From assembly GCF_902167635.1 (NCBI RefSeq), contig NZ_CABHMS010000001.1, positions 868,001-932,000 of the forward strand: DNA of 64,000 nt, read 5' to 3'. Position numbers and translations under genes: made by a program. The notes beneath the pieces are model-generated. The model was not told where the DNA came from, ran no database searches, and saw only the letters and a list, made by a program, of their open reading frames with translations. Shown piece after piece: positions 15,479 through 25,661 of the stretch. The stretch comes from Chitinophaga vietnamensis (GTDB taxonomy: Bacteria > Bacteroidota > Bacteroidia > Chitinophagales > Chitinophagaceae). Numbering within the stretch: the first letter of the stretch is position 1; each line of letters starts with the position of its first letter.

Positions 15479-17596
15479 ATGCAAAGCTTCAGAACAGAAC
15501 TCGAAAATCCGGTCGTAGCACGTGATATCATTGAGCTGGAGAAAAAAATACGCCTGTTCCGCGAAGGCAGCATCCCGGAAGAAAAATTCCGCAGCCTGCG
15601 ACTGGCGAGAGGGGTGTATGGCCAGCGCCAGCAAGGGGTGCAGATGGTGCGCATCAAATTGCCCTATGGTAAAATGACCTTACAGCAATGGAAACGCATC
15701 GCTGATATCTCCGACGAATATTCTACCGGCAACCTCCACCTCACCACCCGTCAGGATGTGCAGATACATTTCGTGAGTCTGGAAAAAACCCCCGAGCTGT
15801 GGTCCAAACTGGAGCTGGACGATATCACTATCCGGGAGGCCTGTGGCAACACGGTGCGTAACATCACCGCGTCGGACCGCGCCGGCATCGACCCGGAAGA
15901 GCCCTTTGACGTAACGCCTTATGCAGATGCAGCTTTCCGCTACTTCCTGCGTAACCCGGTGTGCCAGGATATGGGCCGCAAGATCAAAATAGCTTTTTCC
16001 TCCAGCGATAAAGATACCGCCTGGACTTTCATGCACGATTTCGGTATGATACCCAAAGTAAGAACGGTGGACGGCAAAACCGTGCGCGGCTTCAAAGTAT
16101 TGGTGGGCGGCGGTTTGGGCGCACAGCCTTTCCTCGCCAAAACGGCTTACGAGTTCCTGGAAGAAGACCTCCTCATTCCTTACATCGAAAACGTACTGCG
16201 CGTATTTGACCGCCACGGTGAAAGAGCCAGCCGCCACAAAGCCCGCATGAAATTCCTCGTGCAGAAACTCGGCTGGGAAGAATTTGAACGCCTGGTAAAA
16301 GAAGAATATAAAGCAGTGAAACAGAAACTGGTAAAAGTAGACCATACCGCCTGGGAAGCTACCCAGCCGCCGCTTACAGGCGCCGTACCTGCTTATACCA
16401 TTAAAGATCCGAAGAAATACGAAGCCTGGAAAAAGACCAACACCTTCGAACAGAAACAAGCTGGATACTTTGCAGCCTATGTGAGAGTGCCGCTGGGTAA
16501 TATCAGTTCTGATGCCAGCCGTCAGCTGATCGCCGCGCTGCGCCCCGTGATCGCGGATGATGTGCGCGTAACCGCCAACCAGGGCCTGCTCCTGAAATAC
16601 ATACTGCCGGCGCATCTGCCCTATGTGTTCAGTGCATTGGAAGAAGCTGGCTTTGCAGAACCTGGCTTCGACAGCATCGCCGATATTACGGCATGTCCCG
16701 GTACAGATACCTGCAACCTCGGTATCTCCAGCAGCACCGGCATCTCCCAGGCATTGGAAGAAGTGATCGCCGCTGAATTTTCCGATCTCATCTACAACCG
16801 CGATATCAAAATCAAGATCAGCGGATGTATGAACTCCTGCGGCCAGCACGGTATTGCCAGCATCGGCTTCCACGGCAGCTCATTGAAAAGCGGCGGTAAA
16901 GTACTGCCCGCATTACAAGTGCTGCTCGGCGGCGGCATCGTTGGCAACGGCGAAGGACGCGTAGCCGACAAAGTGATCAAAGTGCCCAGCCGCCGCGGTC
17001 CCGACGTATTGCGCACCCTGCTGCACGACTATGAGATCAACAGCGAAGCCAAGGAATTATTCAATCAATATTACGACCGCAAAGGTGAAAAATATTTCTA
17101 CGAACTGCTGAAGCCACTGGCAGATCTCAGCAACCTCAGCGAAGATGCTTTTATTGACTGGGGCCAGGCTACACAGTTTGCTACCGCCATCGGTGTGGGT
17201 GAGTGCGCAGGCGTAGTGATCGACCTCGTAGCCACCCTTTTGTTTGAAGCAGAAGAAAAATTGCAGTGGGGCACGGAAACGCTGGCCAATGGCGCGTTTG
17301 CAGATACCATCTACCACGCATATGCTTCTTTCGTACAGGCTGCAAAAGCACTGTTGCTCGGTGAAGGCGTAAGCTGTAACACACAAAGCGGTATCATCAA
17401 TGATTTCGACAAGCATTTTGTAGCTACTGGAAAATTCACCTTTGAGAAAGATTTCAAATCGCTGGTGTTGCAGATCAATGAACACGAGCCCACTGAAACC
17501 TTTGCCAGACAATACTTCCAGCAGGCGCAATCTTTTTACGATGCAGCACAGGTATACCGCGTAAGCAATGCCGCCGCTGCAGCAGCGCAGGCCTGA
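15479..17596 (+). CDS. Siroheme sulfite/nitrite reductase with C-terminal HEPN-like domain
   Basis: This 705-residue protein has two ferredoxin-like half-domains and two siroheme/[4Fe-4S] domains of the NirA/CysI family. The cluster and siroheme ligands are Cys406 and Cys412 (TACPGTDTC) and Cys450 and Cys454 (SGCMNSCGQHG). It catalyses six-electron reduction of sulfite to sulfide or nitrite to ammonia; the siroheme genes and Cys-codon leader favour sulfite. After about residue 565 a helical extension of 140 residues (EAEEKLQWGTETLANGAFAD and on) resembles a HEPN domain, which is not part of the standard enzyme. The start is the ATG at 15479, directly after the leader. Next come cobA (31 bases) and a siroheme synthase gene, evidently one operon. 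Confidence 0.9.
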   Translation: MQSFRTELENPVVARDIIELEKKIRLFREGSIPEEKFRSLRLARGVYGQRQQGVQMVRIKLPYGKMTLQQWKRIADISDEYSTGNLHLTTRQDVQIHFVSLEKTPELWSKLELDDITIREACGNTVRNITASDRAGIDPEEPFDVTPYADAAFRYFLRNPVCQDMGRKIKIAFSSSDKDTAWTFMHDFGMIPKVRTVDGKTVRGFKVLVGGGLGAQPFLAKTAYEFLEEDLLIPYIENVLRVFDRHGERASRHKARMKFLVQKLGWEEFERLVKEEYKAVKQKLVKVDHTAWEATQPPLTGAVPAYTIKDPKKYEAWKKTNTFEQKQAGYFAAYVRVPLGNISSDASRQLIAALRPVIADDVRVTANQGLLLKYILPAHLPYVFSALEEAGFAEPGFDSIADITACPGTDTCNLGISSSTGISQALEEVIAAEFSDLIYNRDIKIKISGCMNSCGQHGIASIGFHGSSLKSGGKVLPALQVLLGGGIVGNGEGRVADKVIKVPSRRGPDVLRTLLHDYEINSEAKELFNQYYDRKGEKYFYELLKPLADLSNLSEDAFIDWGQATQFATAIGVGECAGVVIDLVATLLFEAEEKLQWGTETLANGAFADTIYHAYASFVQAAKALLLGEGVSCNTQSGIINDFDKHFVATGKFTFEKDFKSLVLQINEHEPTETFARQYFQQAQSFYDAAQVYRVSNAAAAAAQA

Positions 17597-17627
17597 TCAC
17601 ATTCATTCAAATCTGAACACTACGAAC

Positions 17628-18404
17628 ATGAACAACATACAACCGAAACTTGTGCTGGTGGGAGCGGGTCCTGGCGATCCGGAACTGATCACCGTGAAAG
17701 GTCTGAAAGCCATACAGCAAGCCCGTGTGATCCTTTATGATGCATTGGCCAATAACGATCTGCTGGAACATGCGCCTGCCAATTGCCTCTGCCGCTTTGT
17801 GGGCAAGCGCGCCGGCATGCACGTGTACTCCCAGGATGAGATCAACCGCATGATCGTGAAGTATGCATTGACTTACGGAAATGTTGTACGTTTGAAGGGA
17901 GGCGACTCCTTTGTGTTCGGCCGCGGGCAGGAAGAGATGTCTTTCGCCCAGCAGTTCGGCATCGCTACGGAAGTGATACCGGGCGTTAGCAGCGCCATCG
18001 CGGTGCCGGGTATGAACAAGATACCTGTCACCGCACGCCATATCAGCGAAGGGTTTTGGGTGATCACCGGCACCACGCAGCAGGGTAATCTCTCCCGCGA
18101 CCTGGAACATGCCATACAAGCCAATACCACCGTAGTGATACTGATGGGAATGAGTAAACTGGCGGAGATATCCGCGATATATGAAGCACAGGGCAAAGGC
18201 GCTACGCCTGCGGCTATCATCCAGAATGGTACGCTGCCTACGCAGCAACTGGGCGTAGGCCATGTGGCAGACCTGGCGCAGATCGCCGCCGAACACCAGC
18301 TGCATAACCCCGCGATCATCGTGATCGGCGAAGTAGTGCGTTTTCACGACGCATTCCAGGCCTTGCAGCAAAGGGTGTCTGAAGGATTAAAAATAGCAGT
18401 ATAA
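17628..18404 (+). CDS. cobA: Uroporphyrinogen-III C-methyltransferase (SUMT)
   Basis: A 258-residue protein starting at the ATG 31 bases after the reductase stop (an earlier in-frame ATG inside the reductase gene is rejected). It shows all SUMT marks: VGAGPGDPELITVKGL at the N terminus, LKGGDSFVFGRGQEE, IPGVSSAIAVPG and the later MGMSKL. It methylates uroporphyrinogen III twice with S-adenosylmethionine to give precorrin-2, the branch point to siroheme, the cofactor of the upstream reductase. Its stop overlaps the start of the next gene by one base (TAATG), which implies coupled translation. Confidence 0.95.
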   Translation: MNNIQPKLVLVGAGPGDPELITVKGLKAIQQARVILYDALANNDLLEHAPANCLCRFVGKRAGMHVYSQDEINRMIVKYALTYGNVVRLKGGDSFVFGRGQEEMSFAQQFGIATEVIPGVSSAIAVPGMNKIPVTARHISEGFWVITGTTQQGNLSRDLEHAIQANTTVVILMGMSKLAEISAIYEAQGKGATPAAIIQNGTLPTQQLGVGHVADLAQIAAEHQLHNPAIIVIGEVVRFHDAFQALQQRVSEGLKIAV

Positions 18405-18994
18405 TGGATAATCAGCTGTTTCCCGTATTTTTCAAGTTACACCGCCTCCACGTACTAGTGGTAGGCGGTGGCAACATTGGATTGGAAAAGGCCAATGCTA
18501 TCCTGCAGAACTGTGCTGACAGCACCCTCACGGTGGTGTCGCTCAGTTTCCTGCCGGAACTGGAAGCGCTGGCGCATCAATATCCCAATGTAACACTGGT
18601 GCAGAAAGCTTTCTCCTGTGGCGACCTGCTGGGCAAAGACCTGGTGATCGCCGCTACCAACGATAAAGAGCTGAATTATTGCATCTGGGAAAAAGCGAAG
18701 GGAAGCAAAGTATTGATCAATGTGGCCGACACACCGGAGCTGTGCGACTTCTACCTCGGTTCTATTGTACAAAAAGGAAACCTCAAAATTGCCATCTCCA
18801 CCAACGGCAAATCCCCCACTGTGGCCAAACGCCTGAAACAGGTATTACAGGAAGCCATACCCGATACGCTGGATGAAGTGCTGAACAAATTGCATATTAT
18901 CCGCGATAAACTCAAAGGCGATTTTGCCAGCAAAGTGAAGCAGCTGAACAGCCTCACCGATGTGCTGGTGAAAAACGAAAACAAAGAAGCCTGA
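18404..18994 (+). CDS. Precorrin-2 dehydrogenase / sirohydrochlorin ferrochelatase (CysG N-terminal / Met8-like)
   Basis: A 196-residue protein with an N-terminal NAD-binding fold (LHVLVVGGGNIGLEKANAIL), the conserved AATNDKELN motif, and the ferrochelatase part with AISTNGKSPTVAKRLK. It oxidises precorrin-2 to sirohydrochlorin and inserts iron, completing siroheme. Together with cobA and the reductase it forms a self-contained sulfite reduction unit: apoenzyme plus prosthetic group. Separate cobA and Met8-like genes replace the fused CysG of enterobacteria. Its stop codon abuts the stop of the opposite-strand DUF488 gene without a single spacer base. Confidence 0.93.
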   Translation: MDNQLFPVFFKLHRLHVLVVGGGNIGLEKANAILQNCADSTLTVVSLSFLPELEALAHQYPNVTLVQKAFSCGDLLGKDLVIAATNDKELNYCIWEKAKGSKVLINVADTPELCDFYLGSIVQKGNLKIAISTNGKSPTVAKRLKQVLQEAIPDTLDEVLNKLHIIRDKLKGDFASKVKQLNSLTDVLVKNENKEA

Positions 18995-19339
18995 TCATTT
19001 TTTCCTGAGCCAGTCGGCCAGCACACGCGCCTGGTTGTTCGTTTCATCTTTTGCACCATACAGGAGCGTAACCCGCCCCTGCTTTGCCTTTTCGAGGATA
19101 TGGTCTGCAAGGTCCTGATGATCTTTCAACTCCTTTTCATAACGTTTTTTAAATTCTCCGAAGTTACTTTCTTCGTGATGGAACCATTTGCGCAGCGCAT
19201 CGCTGGGTGCGATCTCTTTGAGCCATTCATCCACATGCGCCTTTTCTTTGGTGAGGCCGCGCGGCCAGAGGCGGTCTACCAGTATGCGGTAGCCATCACT
19301 CGCCTCGTAGGGTTCATATACGCGCTTGATAGTGATCAT
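18995..19339 (-). CDS. DUF488 family protein
   Basis: From the ATG at 19339 the protein has 114 residues and matches the DUF488 (YeaO-like) family: IKRVYEPYEASDGYRILVDR, then WPRGLTKEKAHVDEWLKEIAPS, and LLYGAKDETNNQARVL near the end. The function is unknown; the small alpha/beta fold and conserved Arg and Cys/Asp residues elsewhere in the family have suggested a hydrolase or nucleic-acid role without proof. The gene diverges from the HD-domain gene across 41 bases and converges on the siroheme gene with abutting stops. Confidence 0.85.
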   Translation of the reverse strand: MITIKRVYEPYEASDGYRILVDRLWPRGLTKEKAHVDEWLKEIAPSDALRKWFHHEESNFGEFKKRYEKELKDHQDLADHILEKAKQGRVTLLYGAKDETNNQARVLADWLRKK

Positions 19340-19367
19340 ATGCTGAATGTACAAAAAAAGTTGTCGT

Positions 19368-19375
19368 TATCTTTA
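19368..19375 (+). promoter_or_regulatory. -7 box very close to the HD-domain gene start
   Basis: TATCTTTA matches TAnnTTTG except for the last base and ends only five bases before the ATG at 19381. If used, transcription would begin at or within a base or two of the start codon, giving a leaderless mRNA. No clear TTG is at the -33 position. Confidence 0.45.
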
Positions 19376-19380
19376 GGGCT

Positions 19381-20034
19381 ATGACAGATCAAAACATTAT
19401 TGACGCGACGGTGACCTATGTTAAACAGGAGCTTGCCGGCGCGGAAGGAGGCCACGACTGGTGGCACATCTACCGGGTATGGCGGCAGGCGCGGCATATT
19501 GCAGGCACTGAAAAGGTGCATATGCTGACAGTGGAGCTGGGCGCTTTGTTACATGATATCGCTGATTCGAAATTTCATAACGGAGATGAAAACATCGGCC
19601 CTGCGAAGGCAACTTCGTTTATGCGTTCCCTGCAGTTGCCTGCCGACGTGATCCATCATGTAGAGATGATCATCCGGTATATTTCATTCAAGGGCGGGCA
19701 TAACGACGGGGTGTTCTATTCGCCGGAACTGGGCGTGGTGCAGGATGCGGACCGTCTCGATGCGATCGGCGCTATCGGTATTGCGCGGGCCTTCAACTAT
19801 GGCGGCTTCAGGAACAGGGCGATCTATGATCCGGGTATCAAGCCTGATCTGCATCTCACCAAAGAAGCATATAAAACGAACACCGCACCAACGATCAATC
19901 ACTTCTACGAGAAATTATTATTGCTGAAAGACAGGATGAATACGGCTACCGGCAAGGCTTTGGCCGAAGAGCGACATGTGTTTATGGAACAATTCCTGCA
20001 ACGATTTTACCAGGAATGGGAGGGAGAGAGATGA
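19381..20034 (+). CDS. HD-domain phosphohydrolase
   Basis: The protein (217 residues) has an HD metal site made of His/Trp motif GHDWWHIYRV, the HD pair in ALLHDIAD and the late Asp in VQDADRLDAIGAIGIAR, an arrangement typical of the YedJ/PF01966 group of small HD hydrolases. Such proteins cleave phosphoester bonds of nucleotides or related compounds; the substrate here is unknown. The gene is monocistronic and is followed by an inverted repeat. Confidence 0.88.
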   Translation: MTDQNIIDATVTYVKQELAGAEGGHDWWHIYRVWRQARHIAGTEKVHMLTVELGALLHDIADSKFHNGDENIGPAKATSFMRSLQLPADVIHHVEMIIRYISFKGGHNDGVFYSPELGVVQDADRLDAIGAIGIARAFNYGGFRNRAIYDPGIKPDLHLTKEAYKTNTAPTINHFYEKLLLLKDRMNTATGKALAEERHVFMEQFLQRFYQEWEGER

Positions 20035-20046
20035 AAATGTGAAAAT

Positions 20047-20149
20047 GTGAGAATGTAAGAATGTAAGAATTTACGGATTTAGGGATTTACGGATTTGTTG
20101 ATTTGGTAAATCCCTAAATCCCTAAATTCTCACATTCTCACATTCTCAC
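20047..20149. repeat. AT-rich inverted repeat (GGATTTAC family)
   Basis: Arms 20047-20089 and 20107-20149 are complementary over 43 bases with three mismatches. The arms contain direct repeats of a 9-base GAGAATGTA-like word next to GATTTAGGGATTT words. The element fills the gap between the convergent HD and thioesterase genes and may act as a bidirectional terminator. Confidence 0.85.
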
Positions 20150-20161
20150 ATTCTCCCATCC

Positions 20162-20680
20162 TTAAATAGCAAATAATGCTTTCAGTTCTTCTGCATCTTC
20201 TGGTTTCATTTTGCCACCGAGAATGAGGCGAAGCTGGCGACGGCGGAGGGCGCCGTCATATAATCTTTTTTCTTCTTCTGTATCTACTGTAATGGCAGGC
20301 ACCGGGCGGGAGTTGCCGTTCGGGTCGAGCGCTACGAAGGTCATGAATGCTTCGTTGGATTTGTAGCGGTACTGTTGCACCGGATCTTCTCCCCACACGC
20401 GCATGTGCACTTCCATGGAAGTATTGAAGGCGCGGCTCACTTTGGCCTCGATATGTACCACATTACCCAGCTTGATGGGATTTTCAAAAGAGATATTATC
20501 TACAGAAGCCGTTACCACGGGCGCGCTGCAATGTTTCATGCACGACAGGGCGGCGGCGATATCCATCCAGTACATCAGGCGGCCGCCCATCAGGTTACCG
20601 AAAGTGTTGGTGTCGTTGGGAAGCACCAGTTCGGTCATCTGGATCAGCGAATCCTGTGCTCTTTTAGGCGTTAAAGTCAT
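20162..20680 (-). CDS. Acyl-CoA thioesterase (hotdog fold, YciA-like)
   Basis: A 172-residue single-hotdog protein with the family signature NTFGNLMGGRLMYWMDIAAAL, which holds the Asn/Asp active-site region, followed by VVTASVDNISFENPIKLG on the second strand. These enzymes hydrolyse acyl-CoA thioesters in the cytoplasm and usually act as hexamers. A TAAATTTG box on the minus strand (20707-20700) lies 20 bases before the ATG and is a good -7 candidate. Confidence 0.9.
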   Translation of the reverse strand: MTLTPKRAQDSLIQMTELVLPNDTNTFGNLMGGRLMYWMDIAAALSCMKHCSAPVVTASVDNISFENPIKLGNVVHIEAKVSRAFNTSMEVHMRVWGEDPVQQYRYKSNEAFMTFVALDPNGNSRPVPAITVDTEEEKRLYDGALRRRQLRLILGGKMKPEDAEELKALFAI

Positions 20681-20883
20681 CTTTAATGTATTTCGGACGC
20701 AAATTTACAGTTTAAATAGTTATGGCGCCGCAATGATTGTGTAAAGGTTTGCGGGCGATGAAGGTTTTTAATAAATAATTTCCGTCACTTCGAAATTCTT
20801 TAAAACGCCCGCCGGATCAGTGATGGCCGCTGAATAGATGCAGTGAAAAATTAATAAACAAATAAAGTGGCAAACGAAAAAAC

Positions 20884-20913
20884 TTGGGTGCGAAACAATT
20901 TTGTGTAACTTTG
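20884..20913 (+). promoter_or_regulatory. Bacteroidota-type promoter for pyrG
   Basis: TTG at 20884-20886, 19 bases, then TAACTTTG at 20906-20913. The start site would be near 20920, about 95 bases before pyrG. Otherwise the 334-base gap 20681-21014 holds only the thioesterase promoter; I see no RNA structure in the pyrG leader that I can support. Confidence 0.75.
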
Positions 20914-21002
20914 CCTGACCTTCGGAAGTAGTTTACTTGACAGGTAATACACCAAATGCAGTCCGGCACTTCCCCCTTTATAGGTCAAGTACATTTCGCT
21001 GA

Positions 21003-22664
<1,662 letters not shown>

Positions 22665-22707
22665 TTTATTTTATAATATAATGGGCACTTCCGGTGCTCA
22701 AGGCAGC

Positions 22708-22740
22708 AGCCCTTGAAGCGCTCCAAGCGCTTCAAGGGCT
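22708..22740. repeat. Core palindrome copy (AGCCCTTGAAGCGCT family), solo
   Basis: A 15-base arm at 22708-22722, loop CCA, and its perfect complement at 22726-22740, followed by TTTAT. No long outer arms surround this copy. Its position just after pyrG and the trailing T residues suit a terminator. Confidence 0.88.
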
Positions 22741-22831
22741 TTTATCGTAATTAACAGGGCTTTCACCTAAAAACCCTGTTCAAATCATAAAATCCTGCTT
22801 ACCTTTGCTGCCTAAATTTTAATTGCATTTC

Positions 22832-24670
22832 ATGGACAGAAATTCGGTTATCGGCTTTTTACTGTTGGGTGTTTTGCTGGTGGTATACATTTTCTACAAC
22901 CAGAAACAACAGCAGAATGCTACGATAGAGAAAGCCAGGCAAGATTCCATCGCCAATCTGAACAAACCCAAGACGGTTCCAGCGGATACGATGACATTGA
23001 CAGGTGCTAATCTCGACTCCGCCCACCAGGCGCAGCTTTCAGGGGAATTTGGCGTGTTTGCCGGCGCTGCCGTTGGCACCGAGCAAACAACTGTACTGGA
23101 AAACGATGTGGTGAAAATCACCTTTACCAATAAAGGCGGCCAACCCGCCAGCGTACAGCTGAAAAAATTCAAAACTTCAGAAGGCGGCCCGCTCATGCTG
23201 GCAAATGGCTCTTTTAACCGCCTCTCCGTAGAAGTGCCCGCCAACCCTACCAAGGTATTGAACAGCGCTGATCTCTTCTTTACTGCCGGTCAGCCGCAAC
23301 AGCTGGCAGATGGCGGACAAGCCATCAGCTACCGCCTCAACACCGCCAATCCCGGCGCCTACCTGGAATTCGTATACTCCCTCAAACCCGGCAGCTATAT
23401 CGTTGACTACAACGTACATGCAGTGGGATTCCAAAACCTGCTCCCTGGTAATCAAAACTACCTGAACCTCCAGTGGAACAGCCAGAACGACAGACAGGAG
23501 CAAGACATGCAGAACGAGCGCCTCAACAACCAGGTGCACTACATGTATGCTAACGATAAACACGATTACTTCACATTACAGCGTACTTCTCACGAAAAAC
23601 TGGACAACAAGCTGAAATGGATCAGCGTAAAACAACAGTTCTTCAACACCACGCTCATCGCCAAAAACGGCGATTTCAACAGCGCAGATGTAAATGCCAA
23701 AGTACCTGAAAGCGGTATCATCGTAGGTCAGGCATTCAGCACGATCCAGATACCTTATAACCGCGCCAACGATTTCTCTTTCCCGATCGAGATCTACTAC
23801 GGCCCGAACCACTATAAAACACTGAAATCATTTGATCTCGGCCTGGAAAAAATCATTCCGCTCGGCTCCGGCATCTTTGCTTTCGTGAAATATGTGAACA
23901 AATGGATCATCATCCCTGTGTTTAACTTCCTCAGCGGATTTATCCACAATTATGGTCTCATTATCCTGCTGCTTACCATCTTCATCCGTCTGATCATTGC
24001 GCCTTTCACTTATCAGAGCTATGTATCACAGGCAAAAATGAAAGTGCTGAAACCTGAGCTGGATGCGCTGAGAGCCAAATATGGCGATGATCAGCAGGCA
24101 TTTGGCGTAGAACAGATGAAACTCTTCAAGAGCGCCGGCGTGAACCCGCTGGGAGGCTGTTTGCCTGCATTGCTGCAGCTGCCGATCCTCGTGGCCATGT
24201 ACAGCTTCTTCCCGTCTTCCATCGAGCTGCGTCAGGAAAGTTTTCTGTGGGCAAAAGATCTGTCTACTTACGACTCTATTCTCAACCTGCCCTTCAACAT
24301 TCCGTTCTATGGTAACCACGTGAGCCTCTTCACCATCCTGATGACCATCACCAGCTTGATCCTGGCCTTCTACAACCGCGGTATGACCGATCAGAGCAAC
24401 CCGGTGATGAAGTACATGCCTTACATCATGCCGATCATGCTGTTGGGTATCTTCAACAGATTGGCAGCGGCCCTCACCTTCTACTACTTCCTCTCTAACG
24501 TGATCAGTATCCTGTTGCAGTGGGTGATACAGAAATTTATCATCAACCACGACAAGATCCACGCACAGATCCAGGAGAATAAGAAGAAACCTGTTTCAAA
24601 ATCCAAATGGCAGGACAAACTGGAAGAAATGCAGCGCCGTCAGCAGGAGATACAACAGCGCAAAAAATAA
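22832..24670 (+). CDS. yidC: Membrane protein insertase YidC
   Basis: The start is at MDRNSVIGFLLLG (612 residues); an upstream in-frame TTG is not favoured. After an N-terminal membrane anchor there is a periplasmic beta-sandwich domain (about residues 60-340) and then the conserved insertase core of five helices, with FIHNYGLIILLLTIFIRLI, the hydrophilic-groove region and NPLGGCLPALLQLPILVAMY. YidC inserts and folds inner-membrane proteins with or without SecYEG. The basic C-terminal tail (KLEEMQRRQQEIQQRKK) is typical for ribosome contact. A TACCTTTG box at 22800-22807 is a likely promoter element, with only a weak -33 match. Confidence 0.96.
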   Translation: MDRNSVIGFLLLGVLLVVYIFYNQKQQQNATIEKARQDSIANLNKPKTVPADTMTLTGANLDSAHQAQLSGEFGVFAGAAVGTEQTTVLENDVVKITFTNKGGQPASVQLKKFKTSEGGPLMLANGSFNRLSVEVPANPTKVLNSADLFFTAGQPQQLADGGQAISYRLNTANPGAYLEFVYSLKPGSYIVDYNVHAVGFQNLLPGNQNYLNLQWNSQNDRQEQDMQNERLNNQVHYMYANDKHDYFTLQRTSHEKLDNKLKWISVKQQFFNTTLIAKNGDFNSADVNAKVPESGIIVGQAFSTIQIPYNRANDFSFPIEIYYGPNHYKTLKSFDLGLEKIIPLGSGIFAFVKYVNKWIIIPVFNFLSGFIHNYGLIILLLTIFIRLIIAPFTYQSYVSQAKMKVLKPELDALRAKYGDDQQAFGVEQMKLFKSAGVNPLGGCLPALLQLPILVAMYSFFPSSIELRQESFLWAKDLSTYDSILNLPFNIPFYGNHVSLFTILMTITSLILAFYNRGMTDQSNPVMKYMPYIMPIMLLGIFNRLAAALTFYYFLSNVISILLQWVIQKFIINHDKIHAQIQENKKKPVSKSKWQDKLEEMQRRQQEIQQRKK

Positions 24671-24703
24671 TACGATCTGAACAATTCAAACATAATTTTT
24701 AGC

Positions 24704-24737
24704 AGAAGGCTTCCCGATCGGGAAGCCTTCTCTATTT
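24704..24737 (+). terminator. Intrinsic terminator after yidC
   Basis: AGAAGGCTTCCC followed by GATC and GGGAAGCCTTCT is a perfect 28-base palindrome, then CTATTTT. It ends just before the next gene's start at 24745. Confidence 0.75.
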
Positions 24738-24744
24738 TGGCGAG

Positions 24745-25659
24745 ATGAAACGATTGTTATTACTGGTTTGTGCAGCAGGTTTGTACATCCACACACAGGC
24801 GCAGGATACCATTCCTGATGCCGGCAGGATTCAAAAAATAGTGAACTATCTGGCTTCCGACAAACTGAAGGGCCGTGGTACCGCGGAGAAAGGCGGCGTC
24901 ATTGCCAGCCGCTTCGTAGCCAGACAATTCCGGAAGCTGGGCCTCAAACCCCTTAATGGCAGCTATTATCAGCCTTTCACGTTCGACCGGAACACACACA
25001 CAAATATTCCCAGCCGCAACGTGATCGGCTTCCTTGATAATGGCGCTGCGCGCACCATTGTAATAGGCGCACACTATGATCATCTTGGTACGGCTGGTTT
25101 GTTCGATGGCAAATACCCGGTGGGCCAGATCCACAACGGCGCCGACGATAACGCCTCCGGTGTAGCGGGCCTGCTGGAGCTGGCGCGCTATTACACGCAG
25201 AACAACACAAAGGAGCCATTCAATTTCCTATTCATTGCCTTCGGTGGTGAGGAGCTGGGTTTGCAAGGCTCCAAATATTACACAGCGCATCCATTGTTGC
25301 CGCTCGATCAAATGCATTTCATGCTCAACATGGATATGATAGGCCGCTACAATCCTGAAAGGGGCATTGGTATTGGCGGCTACGGCAGCGCGAAAGAATG
25401 GCCGGCCATCTTCAAGGATGTGCAGCAGCCTGGCATCAAATATTTCACCGATGCTGCCGGCAAGGGCGCTTCAGATCATCACAACTTCTACATCAGCGGT
25501 GTGCCCGTCCTGTTTTTCCACACCGGCGGCCACGACGATTATCACAAACCCACCGATGATGCACCCAAGCTACAATCCGCTGCTGAAGCCAATATCCTGC
25601 AACTCGGGATACAATTGATCAATAAGGCAATGGAATATAGCAGTTTGATTTACTCATAA
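24745..25659 (+). CDS. M28-family zinc peptidase, secreted
   Basis: The 304-residue product has a signal peptide (LLLLVCAAGLYIHTQAQ) and the five metal ligands of family M28: His in IGAHYDHLG, bridging Asp in NGADDNASG, Glu-Glu in GGEELGLQGS, Asp in NMDMIGRY and the late His in HTGGHDDYH. These are usually aminopeptidases with two zinc ions; this one would act in the periplasm or outside. The start is fixed by the signal peptide. A TATTTTGG sequence seven bases upstream of the ATG may be a one-base-short -7 box. Confidence 0.92.
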   Translation: MKRLLLLVCAAGLYIHTQAQDTIPDAGRIQKIVNYLASDKLKGRGTAEKGGVIASRFVARQFRKLGLKPLNGSYYQPFTFDRNTHTNIPSRNVIGFLDNGAARTIVIGAHYDHLGTAGLFDGKYPVGQIHNGADDNASGVAGLLELARYYTQNNTKEPFNFLFIAFGGEELGLQGSKYYTAHPLLPLDQMHFMLNMDMIGRYNPERGIGIGGYGSAKEWPAIFKDVQQPGIKYFTDAAGKGASDHHNFYISGVPVLFFHTGGHDDYHKPTDDAPKLQSAAEANILQLGIQLINKAMEYSSLIYS

Positions 25660-25661
25660 GA

